Shown: piece by piece, positions 33,152-45,338 of the stretch
Layout: the number at the start of each line of letters is the position of its first letter
Numbering within the stretch: position 1 is the first letter of the stretch
Assembly (NCBI GenBank): GCA_903813345.2
Contig: CAIIXF020000007.1
Location: 32,291,564 to 32,355,563 of the forward strand
DNA length: 64,000 nt
Source: Owenia fusiformis
Lineage: Eukaryota; Annelida; Polychaeta; Sabellida; Oweniidae
Direction of reading: 5' to 3'
The notes under the pieces: model-generated
The model's input: the letters and a program-made list of their open reading frames with translations, nothing else
What the model was told of the DNA's origin: nothing
Database searches by the model: none
Translations under genes and position numbers: made by a program

Positions 33152-36100
33152 CTAAAATTCAAAGAGAATAATGAACCAATGTTATACGATAGAATTAGAA
33201 ACGAATCATTTAACATGACTAGACATGTAACCAAGTGGTTATATTTCGATAGGGTTTTTTATTCTAATGAAAAATCTCAAGTTTTAATAATGTTTAATTC
33301 ATATTTACTCTGGTCACAAAAAGGAACATTTCCACTCCATTGTCCGTTAGCTTGGCATGTTATAGTGTCGGATCCTTTTAGAACATGGTCACTTGAACAG
33401 GTAAATGTAACTCTACTATCTTTGTCTCTGTCATTTCCTGATGCTGCACCATTTGCAGGTTGGATAACTACAGGGCATTGAATTTCTAGAATACATAAGA
33501 ATTATGTAAATTTAGGCTTGTTTAAGTTGCAAATGTCAATTTTTCTATTCCATATACTGTCAACCATGCAGTTAAGATAGATGGGTAGATTGAAGTTTCA
33601 AACAATAACAAGAGCTACATGCACTAGTTTACTTACTACTACAAAACGGTACATTTTGATCCCATGCACCATCTGGCATGCAAGTAAGAATTGAAGATCC
33701 CATAAGAGTAAATCCATCCAAACATTTTATTCCAACAGTGGAATTTATTTTGTTTCCTGTTAGTGATCCTGCTGTTAGTTCAGAGTTCATCGGTTGGATA
33801 ACATCAGGACACGCGACATCTTCTACTTCTATAAATTACGTAATTGTTAAATGACACACAAACATGTAAAGAGAGACAGAGGGAATTATTTGAAAGGTTT
33901 TCAAGAACAAAGAAAATTGCAAATAGCTAGGGGAATGTAAATAAAAATGCAAATTGACTTATAATTTAAAAAATATCATGACAGAAAAAACAACGTTGTG
34001 TGCAATGTTGATACAGTATGTATACAGGGTGTGTCATTACGACCGTCTCCCAACAACAGCCAATCTCCATGTGATCAATGGCATAAAATCGAACAGCCAC
34101 AATTTCTAAAAATAAATGCTGTGTTGCCTTTTAGAACTATATAGTTAATTATAACATTTGATGGATGATTTGGAAGAAAGCTTTGTCAAATAAAATAAGA
34201 AATACCCAGAGACCTATAAATGATACAATGGATTATACAATTGTTTGTTATATTCTCTTTACATTCATTACAAATGGCGGCCATATGGCAATTGAGGGTA
34301 ATGGTGACAACCAAACATAAGTTCAAAAATAATCCCAATGAGCAATCATGCAATATTAAGTCCAAAGTTCAATCAAAGATTTTAGGGTCATGTGATCTAG
34401 GATTGGCTGTGGATGGGGGAACGGTCATTATTAAACACCCTGTACATTACTTGATAAAACTCACGTTGACAAAATGGAACATTTGCATCCCATGCACCTT
34501 TAGACATGCAAGTAAGAACCGAAGATCCCATAAGAGTAAATCCATCCAAACATTTTATTCCAACAGTGGAATTTATTTTGTTTCCTGTTAGTGATCCTGC
34601 TGTTAGTTCAGAGTTCATCGGTTGGATAACATCGGGACACGTGACATCTTCTACTTCTGCAAATATTGAGTGTTAAATGTCACACAAACATGTGCAGAAA
34701 AGACAAGAGAGTCATTTCAAAAGGTTTTTAAGAATACAGAAACATGCAAATAGGTAGAAGAATATAAGAAAAAATGTTCATAATTTAAAAATATCATGAT
34801 AGAAAAATGTTTTGTGCATTGTAACAGTAAAAGTATTTCAACATATCGTGATAAAACTCACTTCGACAAAATGGAACATTTGCATCCCATGCACCATGAG
34901 ACATGCAAGTAAGAACCGAAGATCCCATAAGAGTAAATCCATCCAAACATTTTATTTCAACAGTGGAATTTATTTTGTTTCCTGTTAGTGATCCTGCAGT
35001 TAGTTCAGAGTTCATCGGTTGGATAACATCGGGACACGTGACATCTTTTACTTCTGTAATTTTTATTATAACGTGAATTATATTGTGTTTTATCATAAAT
35101 ACATGTTGTGGTTTCCAAGAACAATATTGTTTTAGCGAAAATGAGAATTTAAAATAGATTTAGGTGACAATATGACAATATGAGAGAGGATGGATGATGT
35201 AAGATATATTGGAAGATGCTTATATGTTTCTAGATAACCTCTAGACATTCATGTTACTATCGTAAGATCATGCAAAAGTGTATTATCTTTATACGCATCT
35301 TGTTGTATGATTAATGGTGTGTACTTCAAATCAAAACTCACTCTGACAATATGGAACATTTATATCCCATGCACCATTTGACATGCAAGTAAGAACTGTA
35401 GAGCCAATGAGAGAATATCCATCGAGACATTCCATTTCAACAGTGGAATTTATCTGGTTTCCGTTTACTGCTCCAGTAGTTACTTTCGAATTTATGGGGA
35501 GGATGACATCTGGACATGTAACTCCTTCTATTCCTGTAAAGTTGGTTAATATTTAAACAAACAAACAAACAAACAAACAAACAAACAAACAAACAAACAA
35601 ACAAACAAACGATATACATAGAAAGCATAGAAATTAAAAGTAAAATAAGGGTACGTTAATTCTTCAAATCGGAAAAGATAAAGAGACATTGAATGTGTTC
35701 TGCCACCGATGATCTAGACATAACTCACTTTGACAATATGGAACATTTGCATCCCATGCACCATTAGACATGCAAGTAAGAACCGAAGATCCTACAAGAG
35801 TATGCCCATCCACGCATCCTATCTTAACAGTGGAATTTATTTTGTTTTCTGTTAGTGATCCTGCTGTTAGTTCAGAGTTTAGCGGTTGGATAACATCGGG
35901 ACACGTGACATCTTCTACTTCTGTAAATTGTGATACACACATATCGTTATATAGTTTAAATACAATTGAATTGGTGTGTGCTTAATTTCGAAAAGATATC
36001 AGGACATAGGGAAAATATAACTCACTCTGGCAGAAAGGAAGATGTGTATCCCATGCACCATCTGACATGCAAGTAAGAACTGAAGATCCCATGATAGTAT

Positions 36101-39100
36101 ATCTATCAATACATTCTACTTCTACTGATGAGTTCACTGTGTTGTTAGTCAGTGTGCCATTAGTCAAATTTGCATTTAGCGGTAGTTTTAAATCTGGACA
36201 TGTAATCGCTGCTATCTCTGAAAAGAGTATGGATTCATGACGCCATGCACTTAGAACAGTGTGTGAAACAAGTAAACTAGTAAGAATGTAGTGGTGTTAC
36301 GAGGATGTGACATCGTCCATGCATAAGTAGCAATACAAAGTGACTCACCACTACAAAAGGGTACATTATTGGTCCAGGCTCCATTACTTTGGCATCGAAT
36401 CGATTGTGCTCCCAAGAGATTGAAACCAGCATCACATTCAAACACAACTATTGTTCCTACAATGGTACTCAATGGAGAGGATGCAACCATACCATTGTCT
36501 GGTACCTTTAGAGTTGGACATGAGATAACTGAAAAGAGAAATATTACTCATACAGTAGTTATCATATTGTTACATTTTAAGAGATTCTAAGACGACAATC
36601 AGAAAACAAAATAATGTGAAAGGCATCCATTGTTGCCTCTGTTATTCATGTTACATATTACAGATAATTGGCATAGTATTTGCTATATGCAAGTATATAG
36701 TGTGTGTTGTTAAGTCATGTTTATTTTAAAGGTGTAGCTCACCTTCACAAATAGGTGCATTGGAATTCCATTGACCATTTTCTTTGCATGTAATGGTTGC
36801 TGCGCCATGCAAAACAAATCCATTACCACAGGTGAATGTAATGGAGTCACCTTTGCTTCTCTCCGTCAGGGACCCAGCAGAGACAGACGCTTGAACAGGC
36901 AGCACAATAGCTGGACATTTGATCTCTGTAAAGCAGGATAAGAGAATGAACTTTGTCTTGCCAAATTGCTCATTTGGATTCCCTCAGGGAACACTTTGTA
37001 ACACTTTGTGACATGATTAATATAAGGCTTATATTAATCATGTCACAAAGTGTTACTATTAGAAACCTTATAAAAAATTCCAAACGTACCTTGACAGTAT
37101 GGAGCAGGCTTGTCCCATAATCCTGAAGTATTGCAAATTAGCTCTGGTGATCCAAGGAGAGTGAAGTCACTGTCACATTCGAAGAGTACCTTATGCCCAA
37201 CAATGTTTCCACTTCCTGTGCCCGTACTAATCTGGGCATTGTTTGGTACGGTCAAATCTGGGCATCTGTTCTCTATACAAAATGAATACCAACATTAGAT
37301 ATTACCATGTTATACTATATGTATATGTCAATTTATGTTACATGATAAACCATGATAACACAGGCTTAACAAAGGAGTAAATGCTTTTATCATTAAAGAT
37401 ATTTGATAAAGGTAATCTATCAAATATAGATGATAAAGGAGATCAATATCCCTCATTTTGGGGTATTGGATCAATATAGATCTCCAGGAGAAGGGTATTT
37501 ACCTTCACATTTCATTGCAATGGGAGGGTAATCCCAGTGGCCATCTTTGGTACATGTTATAACGTCTGATCCCACGGTATGATAACCTGTGTCACATGCA
37601 AATACAATAGTATCTCCTACTGAGTTATCAACTATGTCCTCGCCTGCTTCAGCTGTGATGTTGCGATCTTCATCACGTGCAGTGGAAAACTCAGGTGCAG
37701 TTACATTAGGACACACATTGACTGCAAATAGGTTAAGGGAGGGTTGAAAATATAAATGTGCCTAGAAATGCGATAGCGTACAATAATTCAGTGCACCTAA
37801 CTTTAGGTAATCCACTAACATTGTTGTTCAAATTCCATGCCCCACAAAACTGCATTTGATCGGTAGTCTAAAAGAGTAAACACGAAAATCAGGCCATTTA
37901 CCATTACACGTAGGAACGTCTGCATCCCAACTGCCAGTGGTAAGACAAGTCAATCTGGTGTAACCATTTAGATGGTAGCCAGAGTCACAGCTGAACTCCA
38001 CAGTACTTCCTGGGAGGTTGTTGTTCAAGGATCCCACTGTCAGCACACTGTTTTCTGGTTCAGTTATATTTGGGCATATTGTTGCTGAAATAGAATAGGT
38101 AAAATGATGGTTTATCATATCGTCTGCAGGGGCTTAGCCAACACTTGCCAAGGGGTGCGATTTGGGTTTGCACCACTGCGAGCAAAGCTAGCACCAAAAA
38201 GTGGGTAGCGGGGGTTCACCTCTAGGGTTGTTTTACAATTTACATTGTAGAATATGGTGAATTAATAGTATTTCAAACAAAATTGCTGAGTTACATGTTA
38301 TAATATTACATATAAAAACTACCATTATACATATACTTATTGTAGGTCAACATTAAATTTCGTGATAAAAATACTAACCTATCTGACAGTTTCTACCGGT
38401 GTACTGAGGAGGGCAACTACAGAAGTAATCATTCATCATATCTATACATGCACCGCTATTCTGACAGGGAAGCGTGGCACATTGATCTTCAGTGGCGGCT
38501 GAAAAATAAATACTAGAATAGCAGCACTTAAATCACAGTTTGATAAATACATATAAAATTGTCAACTAAAATGTGAAGCCTTAGAAATGAAAAAAAAGAT
38601 TTTACATAAAACAAGTAACATATTACGGGAATCATATAAGCACACTATATATTATTAATATGCTTAGAAGATACTTACACTTTTCACAATCGACTCCAAT
38701 GTAGTTATTTTTGCAATGGCAGGTGTAATTATCAAATCCATCAACGCACACACCTCCATTGAGGCAAGTCACGTTGACACAATCATCAACTTCTGTAACA
38801 GTAAAAATATATTTTAAAGAAATATTTCAATGCATGAAGCATGTGATGCACCCAAAGGGAAATGATGATTTATTTTGCTCTGATTTAAACAAGTAAATAA
38901 TTATGCTAGATTATTTATTATTATGCCTAATACGTATTTGGTAGACAATGATCAAGAAAATACATTGAAGGACCTCAAAATACATTAATTTCAATCATGC
39001 ATGTGACTTCAGCCTAGAATGATGTCATTTTAATGATCGATTGCTTCACGACGACACAAATAAGATACTTACCGATGTAAACTGAAAGCTCTATGGCAAA

Positions 39101-41931
39101 CTGGTAGCCAAGTTTGAGTTTATCGAACTTCCAAGAATCGTTAACCTGAGGCCAGCTGTCTCGTATAGAGGACCATTCTACAGCAGCGGGGTCGTCTTTC
39201 TCTACCACCCTGTAGCCTATAGTTGCGTTCTTGTCCTCATTGAAATAACCATAACGATCCCCTGGTAGTGTATAGAGGAACTCCGATGGGTCAAAGCTCA
39301 CCTGAAACACATTATATTTTAATTGTTGCCATCTGGATTTTCAAATGAAGCTCAATAGGGTTTGCTAAACAATAGTCTTGCTTCAAGAATGTGGACCCCC
39401 CCCTTATATACTTTTCCAATATAACACAGCCTTGTAATCACAGTTTCACTACAGGTGCTACCCTCTAGATCATCGGAAGTGGAAATGGTTTGATTCATTT
39501 AAAATGAGTTCTTGTGGTTCTTGTTTTTATATCGAAAATATTTATGACTATAATTACTATTTACTATATCTTTTCTTACTGTTGCCCAACTTAGTTTAAA
39601 TATAAAAGTTGTCATACAAATGTGACACCTGGAATTTTGTGATTGACAATTCATGGTCACACTAAAATACCACTGTCTACACAATAGCAATGTGCATGAA
39701 TAATTAAAGAGAGAATCAGACATAGCGAGCAGGCTTAACAAAAAATTGTTTCAATTTTAGAATATTTTTTGCTCATGTCATTCCTTGTCATGTCTATTTT
39801 CTAAAATCACAAAAGTGCATACTTTATTCCAGGAAAACTAAAGATTTTTACAATAATGTATTATGTTTCTATAAGAATGGTTACCATTCTTATTATTTGG
39901 GAGAATTTAAACATTTTTCACTAATTTTTGCACTTTGAATCATTAATAACTTCACCAATTTATAACATATTGTGAATCTTTTGGGAGATATTGTATTTGA
40001 TATTGTAAGGAATAGATTGGTAGGTCAATTATACATGTTGCTTGTAATTTTGTTACCCCTTATAGATCAGATTCTGCCTTTAACATCAGTCAGAAAACCT
40101 CTGTCATTACAAGACCCTGGTGTAAAGTAGATAAGGAGAGGGGTCCAGGGTCTTGAAGGCAAGCTAAACAATCGATTTGCGAAGAGTTACTTCCACTTAC
40201 TGTTTGCAAGCCAGTTCCCTCGGGGATAACTCGTCTCTCAGACCTAAGTGTATAGGTATTTGGAAGAGATTCATTCTTCCGCTCCCACACCTGAAGTCGA
40301 ATTGGGGCTGTATTGTGAAAGAAGGCAGTGAAGCCCGCTATGTAGCCATTTTCGAAAATGTTGTCCGCTTGAATAAAGAGTTTTCTCCAGGCATTCGGTA
40401 TATCACTCTCGGCGACTTCAAACAATTCCCCTTGTTTAACAAATGTACCTGGATAATACAAAGATGTAAATAATTGTACTTTGATATAATATAATTCAAT
40501 ATAATACTTTTGTGATAAAACATAAGTGGACATACAACAATTACCTATCATTATTTGTTTTTCATACATGTATATGATGATGGTGTATGAATACACCATT
40601 TCAATAAGTTCTTTTCAGGACTCATTATTAAGACGGAATGTAGATTATTTAAAGCGGTTTTTATAAAATTAATGTTAAACATAAGCACAGGTCACTGATC
40701 GCCCCCAGAGCTATTGTTTAATTAGTATTATATGGAATGATAGCATTCTTATACTCATCGATCGCATCTTACAGCCAAGCATATTCGTAATATGAATTGA
40801 TATGACATACTACTTAATAATCATGTGAATCATCTAAAATGAAATGAAATTTTGTGTGAACATGATCTCTATGAACCTTTTTGATGATTATACATAGTAT
40901 AGTAGTGTTCTAAAATGAATTGCGCATTTGCAAATGATTTCTGTTCACACAGCTCCATCGAAGAATGATGACGGCATACATCATTTACCCATATATTGTC
41001 TGTTTGCGCAGTTGGTATCAAATGACAGACAAAATGACTTTTTGTACAGCATGGGGTCACATGTTATGACTTATGTAGTCCATGCAAGACTATAATAATG
41101 GTAGTCATATTATAAGAGTTATAAAATGCCTTTAGCTATTCTACTTTTCTCACGTGTGAACATCTATTCCGTAAAATAAATGGTCTTATTAAGAATGATG
41201 AATATTATGAACCATAAATAAAGCAAGTGATTAAATGCATATTCAGGAAATGTGCCATGAGACCCTATATAGTTTTAGTACTATGTAATATTTTATGGCG
41301 TGACACTATAATAAATAATAAATACAATATAACACCAGTTTACTCGTAAGTTATGTCCTGTAAAAGCACATTGAAAGGTCAGTTGTATCGATCTAGGTTA
41401 ATGGATTAGGACATGATTACCCAATTTCAATAAAACATTATTTACAACAATCCATTGATCTGATTTGTTTTTGTGTATGATAACAAATAATTTATTTCAG
41501 GTAGACCTAGTAGGGTTACTTTTTTACTTGTCAGGCTTTGTCATGGTGTCCACAACGTGATCGGTTTGTAACTCTACACATTTTTACTTAATTGCTTCCT
41601 TATTAATTGTTGTAACCACGTTATCATGACATGATGATTTAAACATTCTGTTTGAGATTGATTTGAGATTTTTTCAACTCAGCCTACTTGGCTTAATTAA
41701 TTTACATTAGAATGTAAGTAATATTTTAAGATACATTTTGTACATCGGCCTGTTTTGTTTGTTATGATAGCAACATGAAATAGTAGGACCATTCATTTAA
41801 GTAAATATAATAGAAATGTGACATTATCATAACTGCTGAAATCATATTAGAACACATTAAAACTTACCTTGGGAGAAATGACACAGAGTCAGTGCTACCA
41901 GGGCTGCCAATATCGAATTACACCCAGCCAT
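32682..41931 (-). CDS. EGF/sushi-repeat type I membrane protein (18 coding exons, ~1173 aa)
   Basis: Coding exons in transcript order: 41931-41868, 40448-40201, 39301-39073, 38792-38679, 38498-38379, 38084-37902, 37721-37503, 37272-37090, 36925-36743, 36528-36349, 36217-36026, 35920-35729, 35533-35342, 35053-34862, 34656-34465, 33828-33637, 33485-33309, 33151-32682. All borders are GT-AG, all phases join, and the total is 3522 nt including the stop. Order: signal peptide (1-21), an unnamed domain (22-180), two EGF domains (181-258), twelve sushi/CCP domains (about 259-1017, one per exon, each phase 1-1), a Thr/Pro stalk, a transmembrane helix (about 1080-1107) and a cytosolic tail of about 65 residues. 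The architecture suggests a cell-surface adhesion, recognition or complement-control-like receptor; the ligand is unknown. The ATG exon begins with an acceptor site, so a noncoding first exon lies upstream. Confidence 0.88.
33309..36217 (-). CDS. sushi gene exons 11-17: sushi block with recent exon duplications
   Basis: Seven exons, six of exactly 192 nt, encode sushi modules. Modules from 35729-35920, 34862-35053, 34465-34656 and 33637-33828 are near copies, all with [16 protein letters not shown], KINSTV and [20 protein letters not shown]. The introns 3' to some of them are also alike (for example after exon 15 and after exon 16), so exon plus intron was duplicated. Exon 17 (177 nt) is the most diverged and leads into the stalk. 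Confidence 0.9.
34025..34442. mobile_element. 418-bp mariner-type MITE in a sushi-gene intron
   Basis: CAGGGTGTGTCATTACGACC (34025, after TA) and the inverse of the right end, CAGGGTGTTTAATAATGACC (ending 34442, before TA), form TIRs of about 45 bases reaching the shared ACAGCCAATC. It has no coding capacity. Its right edge is only 22 bases from the 5' splice site of exon 34465-34656. Confidence 0.9.
35554..35610. repeat. (AAAC)14 microsatellite in an intron
   Basis: Fourteen uninterrupted AAAC units lie in the intron just upstream (in transcript order) of sushi exon 35342-35533. The minus-strand frame reading CLFVCLFV is a by-product. Confidence 0.95.
36349..38084 (-). CDS. sushi gene exons 6-10: five diverged sushi domains
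   Basis: Exons 37902-38084, 37503-37721, 37090-37272, 36743-36925 and 36349-36528 each encode one CCP module of about 60 residues. Each has CP near the start, a central Cys in VxFxCDxGY, a hydrophobic GxxxLTC/ITC and a closing WDxxxPxC. The second is longer by a loop of about 12 residues ([12 protein letters not shown]). They differ clearly from each other and look older than the next block. Confidence 0.9.
36998..37056. repeat. perfect 29-bp inverted repeat with a 1-base spacer, in an intron
   Basis: The left arm 36998-37026 (GTAACACTTTGTGACATGAT, then TAATATAAG) is exactly complementary to 37028-37056, with a single G between them. This 59-base near-palindrome lies between exons 37090-37272 and 36743-36925, only 34 bases from the former. 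A partial direct copy of the arm start (ACACTTTGT) lies just before it. Confidence 0.95.
38379..38792 (-). CDS. sushi gene exons 4-5: two EGF-like domains
   Basis: Exon 38679-38792 encodes an EGF domain beginning [20 protein letters not shown] with six Cys in the normal spacing. The D-D-C start and the FDNYTCHC part resemble a calcium-binding EGF. Exon 38379-38498 encodes a second one ([32 protein letters not shown]). Both exons are phase 1-1, the usual shuffled-module form. Confidence 0.9.
39073..40448 (-). CDS. sushi gene exons 2-3: unnamed N-terminal extracellular domain
   Basis: Exon 40201-40448 encodes [20 protein letters not shown], then a hydrophobic, aromatic-rich stretch ([20 protein letters not shown]). 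Exon 39073-39301 encodes [20 protein letters not shown], then [20 protein letters not shown] and [11 protein letters not shown]. The alternating hydrophobic pattern and lack of Cys suggest a beta-sandwich. I cannot name the family. The [12 protein letters not shown] and IRLQVW motifs are the best handles for a profile search. Confidence 0.75.
39740..40090. repeat. dispersed repeat copy (also at about 59440-59600)
   Basis: Words shared in the same order with 59440-59600 include TCATGTCATTCCTTGTCATG / TCATATCATTCCTCTTAATG, GAAGATTTTTACAATAAT-type sequence, and TTTTGTTACCCCTTATAGAT / TTTTGTCACCCCTATAGATC followed by ATTCTGC. This copy is in the intron between sushi-gene exons 2 and 3. Family unknown. 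Confidence 0.65.
40449..41867 (-). other. sushi gene first coding intron
   Basis: AT-rich intron with no coding signal. It holds a segment near 40964-40992 (GAAGAATGATGACGGCATAC) that recurs near 49590, so it is part of a dispersed repeat. Confidence 0.6.
41868..41931 (-). CDS. sushi gene coding exon 1: signal peptide
   Basis: It encodes [20 protein letters not shown], then Q and a split Gly: a short polar start, a hydrophobic core of about 12 residues and a small-residue end. This is a standard secretory signal peptide. The donor is GTAAGT. Just upstream of the ATG the minus strand has TTTCAG, an acceptor, so the 5' UTR is spliced. Confidence 0.85.
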
Positions 41932-42529
41932 TATATGTCCCCTTCTGAAATGAATGAAGCCACTTCATATCAAAAACACATTTTATTACGAGTAATTCAG
42001 TCAAAGGATCGCCATTTCTCCATCTTTTTATAACCTTTAAAGCTATCATTTATGCTCGGGGCAAATAGTTTTTGATGTTTTTTTACATTCGATGATTATA
42101 TTTTTATCTCCATGTATCACGCCAGACAAAGCCTAAAGTGGATTTCGTGAACTTACGAAAAATAACTTTGTTTTACATTTTCTGCTGTCTGTTCGATTTC
42201 ATCCTTTTATAGCAATAAATATTTGATATGTTCCATTTATCAACTTTTGTACTTTTACTATAGGCCTTGTCTTAAGTATAATACTAATGTCGTTTGTAAT
42301 GAAGCTGATGTAAGTATGAGCTCACCTAAATTCAATATTAAAGTTCAGTTGATTTAAGCCGAATAAGGAAGCAAAAAACGTATTCCCTTCTATCCAAAGT
42401 GAATTTACTTTTGCGTGTGTTCACGATCTTAATTACTATAGGTCTGTGATTAGTTATTCAGGTTTTTTTAGGGGCTTACCAAAATTATCAAACATGACCA
42501 GATCTTGGTCAAATTTCATACTTATGATG

Positions 42530-44700
42530 TATGAAAGATTTGTGACAAATTTTATTTGTTGTTGCTATGGTAACTATGTCTCTCTTGTTGCCATAGCAAC
42601 GGTAATTTCAGCTGGTTGAGTCTACTGTAGACGCCCAAGATTACCATATTACTAAAATCTGACATCATATTTGGACTCAGCAGGTCAAAATTACCTGAAA
42701 TTGAAATTTTCATGAAAAAATTCAAATTTTATATAAAGATACAGCAGTTTATTTCTTACTATGCAGGTTTGTAAGGACCCACATAAAAAAACTCAAATTT
42801 AGCAGTTTTTTGAAAATTAAAAGAAATTAAATAGATAAATAAATGTTGTGCAACAGTATCAAATATTGTCAAATCTTCAACACTTTACATAACAACGATG
42901 TATGATGACCTCCAAACATTTCTTTATGGTTGTTGCTATGGTAACTATGTCCACCTTGTTGCCATAGCAACAGCAGTTTCAGTTGGTTTGGTCAACTGTA
43001 GACCTCTCGGATTATGTTATCTTTAAAATCTGACACTGTTTTTGGACTCAGCAGGTCATTTATACCTTGTATTGAAGTTTTCATAAAAATATTCACATTT
43101 GAGGAAAAGATACAGCATGTTATTTCTTATTATACAGGTTTTTAAGGTATCGTATAAAAATATCAAAAGTGATTTTTAGAAAACAAAAACTAAATTAATT
43201 AATTGATAAATAGAAGTTGAGCAACAGTATCATACATTGTCCAATTTTATTCACTTTTTTGACCAATGACGTTTGATAACATTCTAATATTTTTATTTGG
43301 CCATTTCTATGGTAACTATGTCCACTTGGTTGCCATAGCAACGACTGATTTAGTTGCCTTTCTCAACTGAAGACCTTTTGAATTATGTCCTTTCTAAAAT
43401 CTGACACCATTTTTGGACTCAGCATGTCATTTTTATCTATTACTGAGATCGATGTTATAAACATATTTAGATTTTACAAAATTATATTACATGTTAAAGT
43501 TTACTACGCAGGTTGGTATGTAGGAAATAAGGATCTCTTTCAATACATTAATGACTTTAGAGAAAAAATAATGGATGGTAAGAACCATCAAACACTGTTC
43601 GGTCTTAATCAATTCTTTTTCTGATGATGTGTGATTACCCTTTCATATTTCTGCTTAATTGATGCTATGGCAACTACATGTATGTCCACTGTGTTGCCAT
43701 AGCAACGATGAATAAAGGGGATTTTGTTCATTGTATAGCCGCAACTACAAGGTTACAGAAATATAACAATCTGACACCATATTTGGAATTAGTTAATCAA
43801 ACTTACCTATTGAATATTCAAATATGAAAACATTTTTTAAGATACTAACTTTTTACAGCATATTGATGGTTACTAAGAAAATTTAAACTTAGGAAATGAC
43901 AACAATTTATGAACTTTAAACCGAAAAATTGAACAAAATATGTCTTTCAGATGTCATTAAACACTGCCAAAATCTCAAATTTCACGAGTCAACTTCATGT
44001 GATTACTGTATGACATATCTATTTTTGTTACTATGGAAACCAGATGTTGGGTTAACCATAGCAAGAGTTATTCAATGTGATTTGATCTCTTCTAGACACC
44101 CTGGATAATGCTATGATAAAATTCTAACACTATATTTGGACTCAGCAGGTAACCTTTAATATAAATGTTCTAATATAGTATCATGAAGATATACAACATG
44201 TCATTGGTTACCTTGTTGGTTTGAAGTTTGAAGATTACAAACCATTCAAATTGCTCAATTCAATAAATTTAAGAAAGTTCAGAAACTATAGATGGTAAGG
44301 AGCAGCCATCAAACATTGCATAATTATAATACATCCATACTTTTGGCATTAAATAACTTTGATATTACTGATTTGCCGTTGCCATGAGAACCACTAACTT
44401 GTTTTACCATAGCAACCATTGTTTAAAGTTTGTTTTTTTTCCATTGTAGACAAACTGGATTATAGTATCCTTAAAATCAGACACCATATTTGCAACCAAG
44501 AAAAAATTGTTCACCATTTTTTTTACAAATATTCATAAATATGGATTATTTTGGGAGGGTTGAGGATTTTAATATACAGACACACAAATTAATCAATATT
44601 GTTTCATAATCTGATAATGCTTTGACATTTTTATTTTTATTGTTGCTGTTGTACCAAAGTCCCCACAGCAATAAGAAGTTAATTTTTTGCTGTGCAGTGT
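42530..44700. repeat. ~350-370-bp tandem array, each unit with two RFX/X-box-like palindromes
   Basis: Six clear units and a decayed seventh. Each has a first X-box-like word followed 12-18 bases later by a second: 42561-42574 and 42587-42600, 42932-42945 and 42958-42971, 43303-43316 and 43329-43342, 43661-43674 and 43693-43706, 44027-44040 and 44052-44065, 44378-44391 and about 44401-44416. The best copies are GTTGCTATGGTAAC and GTTGCCATAGCAAC. Downstream each unit has TCAACTGTAGACC-like, AAAATCTGACACCAT and TTTGGACTCAGCAGGTCA. Spacing of first words is 371, 371, 358, 366 and 351 bases. Between-unit divergence is high, yet the X-box cores are the best kept part. Confidence 0.85.
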
Positions 44701-45027
44701 GCACATCTTCAAACACCCAAGAAGTGTAAAATGCACATAAAAGAGTTCAAGAACAAGCACTTACATTCACCAATGATTAGTTATACTTAAATTTTAACCT
44801 GTGTACAAGCACCAGCACAACTGTCGCCAGTATGAAATAAATTATATAGATAAATCTTCTCAAGTTCACATGGTGTATATAATATCTATGTAAGATAAAA
44901 AATAATCAGTGTGGCTTAATGAATAAGAGTTGATGAATAAAATTTATGAAACTGCATAACTCATCTGGATATAATAGGGTGAACTTTTACATACAATATC
45001 TTAAATACTCTTGTAGGAATCTAGCTA

Positions 45028-45338
45028 CTGTAGATACACTTACTTTGGCTCCTGTTTTAATATGACGGATTGGCGGATTCAGAAAATCCGCCAAATTAAG
45101 AATCCATCAAATTTCAGTTTGGAATTTTTGTCCAATGCACTTCAGAAATTAAACTCCAGGGGCCCCTTTTCCTGACAATATGTCATCAATTCTACATTAT
45201 TCCAAAAGAAATACAGAAAATATTTTTGTAAACACCTGTCCTAATGACATAAACATCTACAAAAATTAAAGAGCCACCAATATTTAGAATTGAGCAAATC
45301 CGTCAAATTGAGTAGCATCAAAATAAGTGTATCTACAG
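45028..45338. mobile_element. 311-bp TA-flanked MITE, CTGTAGATACACTTACTTTG ends
   Basis: CTGTAGATACACTTACTTTG at 45028 (after TA) pairs with the inverse right end CTGTAGATACACTTATTTTG, ending 45338 before TA. A second inner pairing uses GACGGAT / ATCCGTC-type words. Ends and target fit the Tc1/mariner/pogo group. It has no coding capacity. Confidence 0.85.

Noticed and set aside
35437-35628. Frame with [12 protein letters not shown]
   Set aside because: It is read through the (AAAC)n microsatellite in an intron.
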